NCBI GenBank assembly: GCA_038869735.1
Contig: JAWCQO010000001.1
Location: 1 to 64,000 of the forward strand
DNA length: 64,000 bases
Reading direction: 5' to 3'
Source of the DNA: Candidatus Anstonellales archaeon
GTDB lineage: Archaea > Micrarchaeota > Micrarchaeia > Anstonellales > CG1-02-47-40
The translations under genes and the position numbers were made by a program. Position 1 is the first letter of the stretch, and every line of letters begins with the position of its first letter. The notes below the pieces were generated by a model that ran no database searches, was not told the DNA's origin, and worked only from the letters and a program-made list of their open reading frames with translations. Shown piece after piece: positions 59,659-64,000 of the stretch.

Positions 59659-62600
59659 ATGCCAAAAGATGCATCCATAAAAAAAGTTTTAATTATAGGC
59701 TCTGGGCCTATAGTTATAGGACAGTCAGCTGAATTTGATTATTCTGGATCTCAGGCTTGTACTGCATTGAAAGAGGAAGGAGTTCGCACAGTACTCGTGA
59801 ATTCAAATCCTGCCACTATCCAAACAGATAAAGAAATTGCTGATATCATTTATATTGAGCCGCTCAGATCGGAGTTTGTAGAAAAAATTATTAAAAAAGA
59901 AAGACCTGACGGAATTATCGCAACAATGGGTGGGCAGACTGCACTAAACCTTGCAAAAGAGCTTCATGACAAGAAAATCCTGGAAAAGTATGGAGTAAGG
60001 GTTCTTGGAACCGGCGTTTCCACAATTGAGCTTGCAGAGGATAGGGAGAAGTTCAAAGAAACTCTGTCCAAGATAAATCAACCGTATCTACGTAGCGCGG
60101 CCGTTTCGAATTTTGATGAAGCGGAACGGTTTCTTCATGAAATTTCATTTCCAGTTATTTTGAGACCAGCCTACACGCTTGGGGGGACGGGGGGTGGAAA
60201 GGCAAACAACATGAGCGAATTTGAACATCTTCTATCTCTTGGACTTAGGATAAGTCCTATAGGCCAAGTACTTGTTGAAGAAAGTGTCGCTGGCTGGGCT
60301 GAGCTAGAGTACGAAGTCCTGCGAGATGCCCAGGATAACTGCATATGCATATGCAACATGGAGAATGTTGATCCGATGGGCATACATACTGGCGAGAGCA
60401 TAGTCGTAGCGCCTTCACAGACCCTCTCTGATGTTGAGCACCAAATGTTAAGGAAGGCCTCAATAGATATTGTAAGGGCGCTTGGAGTAGTTGGCGGATG
60501 TAATGTCCAATTTGCTCTGGACCAAAAAACAGGAAGGTATGTGGTTGTTGAAGTAAATCCACGCCTCTCAAGATCAAGTGCACTTGCATCGAAAGCAACC
60601 GGCTACCCAATTGCAAGAATTGCGGCAAAGCTGGCTCTGGGATACTCGTTATACGAGCTAAGGAACATGGTTACTGGCACTACGCCTGCTTCCTTTGAAC
60701 CTGCGTTGGATTATGTGGTAACTAAAATCCCCCGATGGCCTTTTGACAAGATTCCGGAATGTTCTCGCACAATTGGCACACAAATGAAAAGCACCGGCGA
60801 AGTGATGGCAATAGGGAGAAGTTTTGAGGAATCCCTACAGAAAGCTTTGCGGTCTCTTGAAATTAAAAAGCCAAAAATAAAAGAAAATGAGATAGAGGAA
60901 CACCTCTCCAGACCGACTGATTTTCGTATTTTTGCAATTTTTGAGGCGTTTAGAAGAGGGTGGAGCATTGAACAGGTTTATCGGGTTACGGCCATAAACC
61001 GCTGGTTCTTGAACAAAATCAAGGGTATAATAGATATTGAAAAGGAGTTGGAGTCAGGTGGCCCTGAAAGGGAAATCCTTAAAAGGGCAAAAAAGATGGG
61101 CTTTTCTGATGCTCAAATTGGGGAGCTCTGCAGGATAGATGAGATGGAGGTTAGGAGAAAAAGAAAGGAATGGGGGATTATGCCGGTGTACAAGATGGTT
61201 GATACCTGCGCAGCCGAATTTGAGGCAAAAACCCCGTACTACTATTCAACTTATAGCGGCACCGAAGATGAAGTCCAGGAATCGGGTAACGAGAATTCTT
61301 TAAAACTGCGGAAAGGGAAGGTTTTGGTAGTGGGTTCTGGTCCTATAAGGATTGGGCAGGGGATAGAGTTTGATTATTGTTGCTGCCATGCGTCCTTTAC
61401 GCTTAGGGAGTGTGGGTATGAATCCATTATGATAAACAACAATCCAGAAACAATAAGTACTGATTTTGACGCTTCAGATAGACTTTATTTTGAACCGCTT
61501 ACCTTTGAGGACGTGATGAATGTAATAGAGAGGGAGAAGCCTGATGGAGTCATAGTTCAATTTGGAGGGCAGACTTCAATAAATCTTGCACAACCGCTTG
61601 CAACTGCAGGTGTGAAGATACTTGGGACGCAGGCAGAGGACATAGACACTGCTGAAGATAGAGAGAGGTTTAGAAAGTTTTTAGAGAGCCTTGGAATAAA
61701 TCAACCAGAAAATGGGAGTGCAACCAGTGAAGAGGAAGCTCTTTCCGTTGCAAGAAGAGTAGGTTACCCTGTAATCGTGAGGCCAAGTTACGTGATTGCT
61801 GGAAGGGCAATGAAGATTGTTTATTCAGATGATGAACTAAGAAGATATATTGAAGAATCTGTTGAGGTTTCAAACAATCATCCAGTTTTGATAGATAAAT
61901 ATATAGAAAAAGCAGTCGAGTGTGAGATTGATGGAGTAAGCGATGGAGAAGAACTTTTTGTTGGTGGAATAATGGAGCATATAGAACGTGCAGGAGTTCA
62001 TTCGGGTGATGCTAGTTGTGTTACTCCGCCCATTAAACTTATCCCTGAGGTACAGAAAAAAATTTTGGAATATTCTAAAAAGATAGCGTTGGGGATGAAA
62101 AATATTGGTGCAATAAATATACAGTACGTAGTAAAAGATAATGTAGTTTATGTGCTTGAAGCAAATCCGAGAGCTTCGCGGACAATTCCATATTTGAGCA
62201 AAGCAATAAACGTGCCGCTTGCTAAGATAGCTACTAAAGTTATTTTAGGAAAAAAACTCTCTGAGCTCTCACTTCCAAAAGGAGGTTCTGCAAAAATTTC
62301 TCATTATGCAGTAAAAAGCGTGGTTTTTCCCTTCTTAAAAATGCCGGGAGTTGATTTCGTACTTGGACCTGAAATGAGGAGTACGGGCGAGGCGATGGGG
62401 ATCGACTATGATTTTGGAGTAGCATATTACAAATCCCTTCTTGGGGCTAATTTGAACATTCCTATACGTGGGGCTGTGCTTATAAGCTTAAAGAAAGAAC
62501 ACCAAGAGCATGCTTATGAGCTTGGAAAAAGATTTTCCGCCCTTGGTTTTGTAGTCTGTGCCACGGAAGGAACTGCAAAGCGCATAGGAAACGCTGTCGT

Positions 62601-62871
62601 TTTGAATAAGGCAGGAGAAGGCGAACCAAACGTTATTTCTAGCATAAAAAATGGTATGATATCGTTAGTAATAAACACTCCCTCTAAGGGTAAGGATGCC
62701 CAAACCGATGGGTTTAAAATTAGGAGGGTAGCGATTGAGAGCAATATTGCATGCATAACAAACCTTGAAGCGGCCTTTGCACTTCTTGATGCGATGGAAT
62801 CTGTAAAAAGAAATGGCGATGTCGGAGTACGTATGTTGGATGAGTTTAATGAAATGGAAAAAAGAGGATAG
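59659..62871 (+). CDS. carB: Carbamoyl phosphate synthetase large subunit
   Basis: A 1070-residue synthetase with two duplicated ATP-grasp halves: the first makes carboxyphosphate and carbamate, the second carbamoyl phosphate. Each half begins with a GSGP loop (IIGSGPIVIGQSAEFDYSG and VVGSGPIRIGQGIEFDYC) and contains an ATP-grasp domain (VVEVNPRLSRSSALASKATG; YVLEANPRASRTIPYLSKA). The allosteric MGS-like domain covers about the last 140 residues (GFVVCATEGTAKRIG). Full-length and unsplit, unlike some archaeal versions. GAGGAG precedes the ATG. Confidence 0.97.
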   Translation: MPKDASIKKVLIIGSGPIVIGQSAEFDYSGSQACTALKEEGVRTVLVNSNPATIQTDKEIADIIYIEPLRSEFVEKIIKKERPDGIIATMGGQTALNLAKELHDKKILEKYGVRVLGTGVSTIELAEDREKFKETLSKINQPYLRSAAVSNFDEAERFLHEISFPVILRPAYTLGGTGGGKANNMSEFEHLLSLGLRISPIGQVLVEESVAGWAELEYEVLRDAQDNCICICNMENVDPMGIHTGESIVVAPSQTLSDVEHQMLRKASIDIVRALGVVGGCNVQFALDQKTGRYVVVEVNPRLSRSSALASKATGYPIARIAAKLALGYSLYELRNMVTGTTPASFEPALDYVVTKIPRWPFDKIPECSRTIGTQMKSTGEVMAIGRSFEESLQKALRSLEIKKPKIKENEIEEHLSRPTDFRIFAIFEAFRRGWSIEQVYRVTAINRWFLNKIKGIIDIEKELESGGPEREILKRAKKMGFSDAQIGELCRIDEMEVRRKRKEWGIMPVYKMVDTCAAEFEAKTPYYYSTYSGTEDEVQESGNENSLKLRKGKVLVVGSGPIRIGQGIEFDYCCCHASFTLRECGYESIMINNNPETISTDFDASDRLYFEPLTFEDVMNVIEREKPDGVIVQFGGQTSINLAQPLATAGVKILGTQAEDIDTAEDRERFRKFLESLGINQPENGSATSEEEALSVARRVGYPVIVRPSYVIAGRAMKIVYSDDELRRYIEESVEVSNNHPVLIDKYIEKAVECEIDGVSDGEELFVGGIMEHIERAGVHSGDASCVTPPIKLIPEVQKKILEYSKKIALGMKNIGAINIQYVVKDNVVYVLEANPRASRTIPYLSKAINVPLAKIATKVILGKKLSELSLPKGGSAKISHYAVKSVVFPFLKMPGVDFVLGPEMRSTGEAMGIDYDFGVAYYKSLLGANLNIPIRGAVLISLKKEHQEHAYELGKRFSALGFVVCATEGTAKRIGNAVVLNKAGEGEPNVISSIKNGMISLVINTPSKGKDAQTDGFKIRRVAIESNIACITNLEAAFALLDAMESVKRNGDVGVRMLDEFNEMEKRG

Positions 62872-63403
62872 GATAGATTGCGCATTTATTGCGGGCGCTA
62901 TATTTTCTCTCTGCTTTATGACAATTCTTTTAATACTGTTCAGCGACTTGGTTCTTCCTCTTTTTGGAGCCACACATGCCACACCTGTCTTTTCTCCAGG
63001 GGCTGAAAAAGACATAATAAGCCTTATCGATTCTGCAAGGGAAAGCATTGATATTGAAGTGTATTTATTCACAAATGAAAAGGCGTCATCAGCCTTAATT
63101 GAAGCAAAAAAGCGAGGGGTTCGTGTGCGCCTTATAGTTGAAAGGCGAACAGATGCTGATAAAGAATGGAAGTTGATAGAGAAAATGGCACAAGAAGGGA
63201 TTGAGATTAAGATGGCAAGCCAGCGATTTACGCTTACTCATTCAAAATTTATGATTATTGATGGAAGAAGAGCATTGGTTGGCAGTATGAACTTCTCTGG
63301 ATCCGCTTTTGCTACCAATCGCGAAGCAGGAGTAATTCTAAGTGGAAAGATAGTAGATGAATATAAAAAAATATTTGAAGAAGATTGGCAAGAAGCTACG
63401 TAG
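62849..63403 (+). CDS. PLD-like (Nuc-type) endonuclease, membrane-anchored
   Basis: A 184-residue protein of the phospholipase D superfamily with a single catalytic motif: THSKFMIIDGRRALVGSMNFSG, the HxK plus downstream Asp and GS. Single-motif members work as dimers and many are nucleases. An N-terminal membrane helix (about residues 12-37) would place the active domain outside the cytoplasm. I chose ATG 62849, 23 nt inside carB; ATG 62813 would overlap it by 59. Substrate unknown. Confidence 0.8.
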   Translation: MKWKKEDRIDCAFIAGAIFSLCFMTILLILFSDLVLPLFGATHATPVFSPGAEKDIISLIDSARESIDIEVYLFTNEKASSALIEAKKRGVRVRLIVERRTDADKEWKLIEKMAQEGIEIKMASQRFTLTHSKFMIIDGRRALVGSMNFSGSAFATNREAGVILSGKIVDEYKKIFEEDWQEAT

Positions 63404-63422
63404 TCCATATTAATATGGGACT
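63402..63422. terminator. Inverted repeat between two genes
   Basis: A near-perfect palindrome of 21 bases: AGTCCATAT pairs with ATATGGGACT. It overlaps the TAG stop of the PLD gene and ends 15 nt before the next start. It could act as a transcription end signal or processing site, but lacks the T-run of a typical archaeal terminator. Confidence 0.3.
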
Positions 63423-63437
63423 CTAGAGGATTTTAGA

Positions 63438-64000
63438 ATGAAAAAGAAAGGGATAAGCATAACAGGAGCAGGACCGGCTGGTTTGTCTGCGGCAATAAAC
63501 TTGGCAGACCAGTTTGAAGTAGAAGTTTTTGAAAAGGAAAAAGATGTTGGAATGAAATGGGAGGGGAGTCTTCAATTTCTTGAAAATTATACCAGCCAAA
63601 GAGATGTTTTCGATTGGCTTGAGGATGTTGGGATAGAGCCCAACTTTTACTCAAAGCCCTTCTTTGATATCGAAGTGATAGCGGGAAGAGATAAGGACGC
63701 CGTCCTATCTTCAAAAAAGCCTTTATGGTATGTTGTGCGTAGAGGAAATCAAAAGGGGATGCTGGATTATGCACTCAAAAAACAGGCTGAAAGAAAAGGG
63801 GTAAAGATAAATTTTATGTCTAGGTGTAAGGAACCGCAGATTATTGCAACTGGACCATCATCTGTGGAAGGATTAGCAAGGGAGGCTATTTTTGAAACTC
63901 GGCTAGAGGATACGTTCTTAGTTTTTTTGGACAACGAAATTGCACCAGGTGGCTATGCCTATTTGGTTGTTGCTGATAGAGTAGGTACAGTCTGTACTGC
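63438..64000 (+). CDS. FAD-dependent oxidoreductase, geranylgeranyl-reductase-like, partial
   Basis: The first 187 residues of a flavoprotein; the gene runs off the right edge. The Rossmann motif ISITGAGPAGLSAAINLADQ is at residues 6-25, and EVEVFEKEKDVG ends with the ribose-binding Glu. It resembles the geranylgeranyl reductase/FixC-like group that saturates archaeal lipid side chains, but other group members also fit, and deciding motifs lie beyond the window. AGAGGA lies 7 nt before the ATG. Confidence 0.7.
   Translation, partial: MKKKGISITGAGPAGLSAAINLADQFEVEVFEKEKDVGMKWEGSLQFLENYTSQRDVFDWLEDVGIEPNFYSKPFFDIEVIAGRDKDAVLSSKKPLWYVVRRGNQKGMLDYALKKQAERKGVKINFMSRCKEPQIIATGPSSVEGLAREAIFETRLEDTFLVFLDNEIAPGGYAYLVVADRVGTVCT

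Noticed and set aside
60171-60628. Long antisense frames over carB
   Set aside because: Shadow frames; composition follows the complement of a conserved enzyme.
1-64000. CRISPR array, insertion sequences or prophage
   Set aside because: No spaced repeats, transposase or phage structural genes were seen.

Overview
The window is a gene-dense, AT-rich piece of an archaeal chromosome. Archaeal hallmarks are the exosome genes (rrp4, rrp41, rrp42), SBDS, the proteasome alpha subunit, RNase P proteins Pop5 and Rpp30, TFB, RpoP, Sec61-beta, prefoldin beta, Pcc1, ribosomal proteins L15e, L35Ae and L37Ae, the GatD/GatE amidotransferase, an archaeal ThrRS and four tRNA genes, three of them intron-containing. 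No rRNA, CRISPR array, insertion sequence or replication origin was recognised. Many genes have a TATA-like box 24-31 nt before the start codon and no ribosome binding site (leaderless style). Others, mostly inside operons, carry GGTG or GGAGG sites. The lineage cannot be fixed from this window; a euryarchaeal or DPANN-grade archaeon fits. Shortened L15e and Rpp30 hint at compact proteins, while arginine, purine and folate one-carbon genes argue against an extreme parasite.

Layout. 0-14 kb: a VTT membrane protein (partial) and a glycosyltransferase, then a long leftward operon-like run. In transcription order that run is a secreted protein, Elp3, GatD, GatE and a compact cassette of SGNH hydrolase, DUF5989, a split SxtJ-like membrane protein and a carbamoyltransferase. 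Upstream of it lie a zinc-ribbon protein and a GT3 glycogen synthase. 14-24 kb: SpeD, ArgG, TFB, an Mre11-like nuclease, Sec61-beta, an HD phosphohydrolase, AMMECR1, an Era-like GTPase and a Zn-ribbon protein, followed by a gene whose 5' part is broken by apparent single-base losses. 24-32 kb: archease and a folate C1 cluster (GlyA, FolD, FolC, formyl-THF cyclo-ligase, PurN), L35Ae, a DHH phosphoesterase, intron-containing tRNA-Trp, AlaX and a C/D box guide RNA. 32-41 kb: ADP-forming acetyl-CoA synthetase, a membrane-anchored winged-helix protein, a glycosyltransferase, a HerA-type ATPase, tRNA-Thr(GGT), PurA and another DHH protein. 41-47 kb: the archaeal exosome/proteasome/ribosome superoperon. 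47-54 kb: RtcB, ThrRS, TpiA, a two-intron tRNA-Ser, an endonuclease III relative, tRNA-Thr(CGT), a second C/D RNA and an FTR1-type permease. 54-64 kb: the arginine/carbamoyl-phosphate block (ArgH, an ACT regulator, LysX/ArgX, CarA, ArgF, CarB), a PLD-like nuclease and a flavoprotein running off the end.

How parts fit together. RtcB and archease supply the ligase step needed by the intron-containing tRNAs. The stand-alone C/D RNA at 31.8 kb has two guides that match the anticodon region of the tRNA-Trp precursor 0.8 kb upstream, addressing C34 and C39. CarA, CarB, ArgF, ArgG and ArgH form the carbamoyl phosphate-to-arginine route, with LysX/ArgX pointing to LysW-carried ornithine or lysine synthesis. 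The most unusual items are that guide RNA, a T-loop intron in tRNA-Ser, a tRNA-Thr with a non-standard elbow, and the archaeal sxtIJKL-like cassette.
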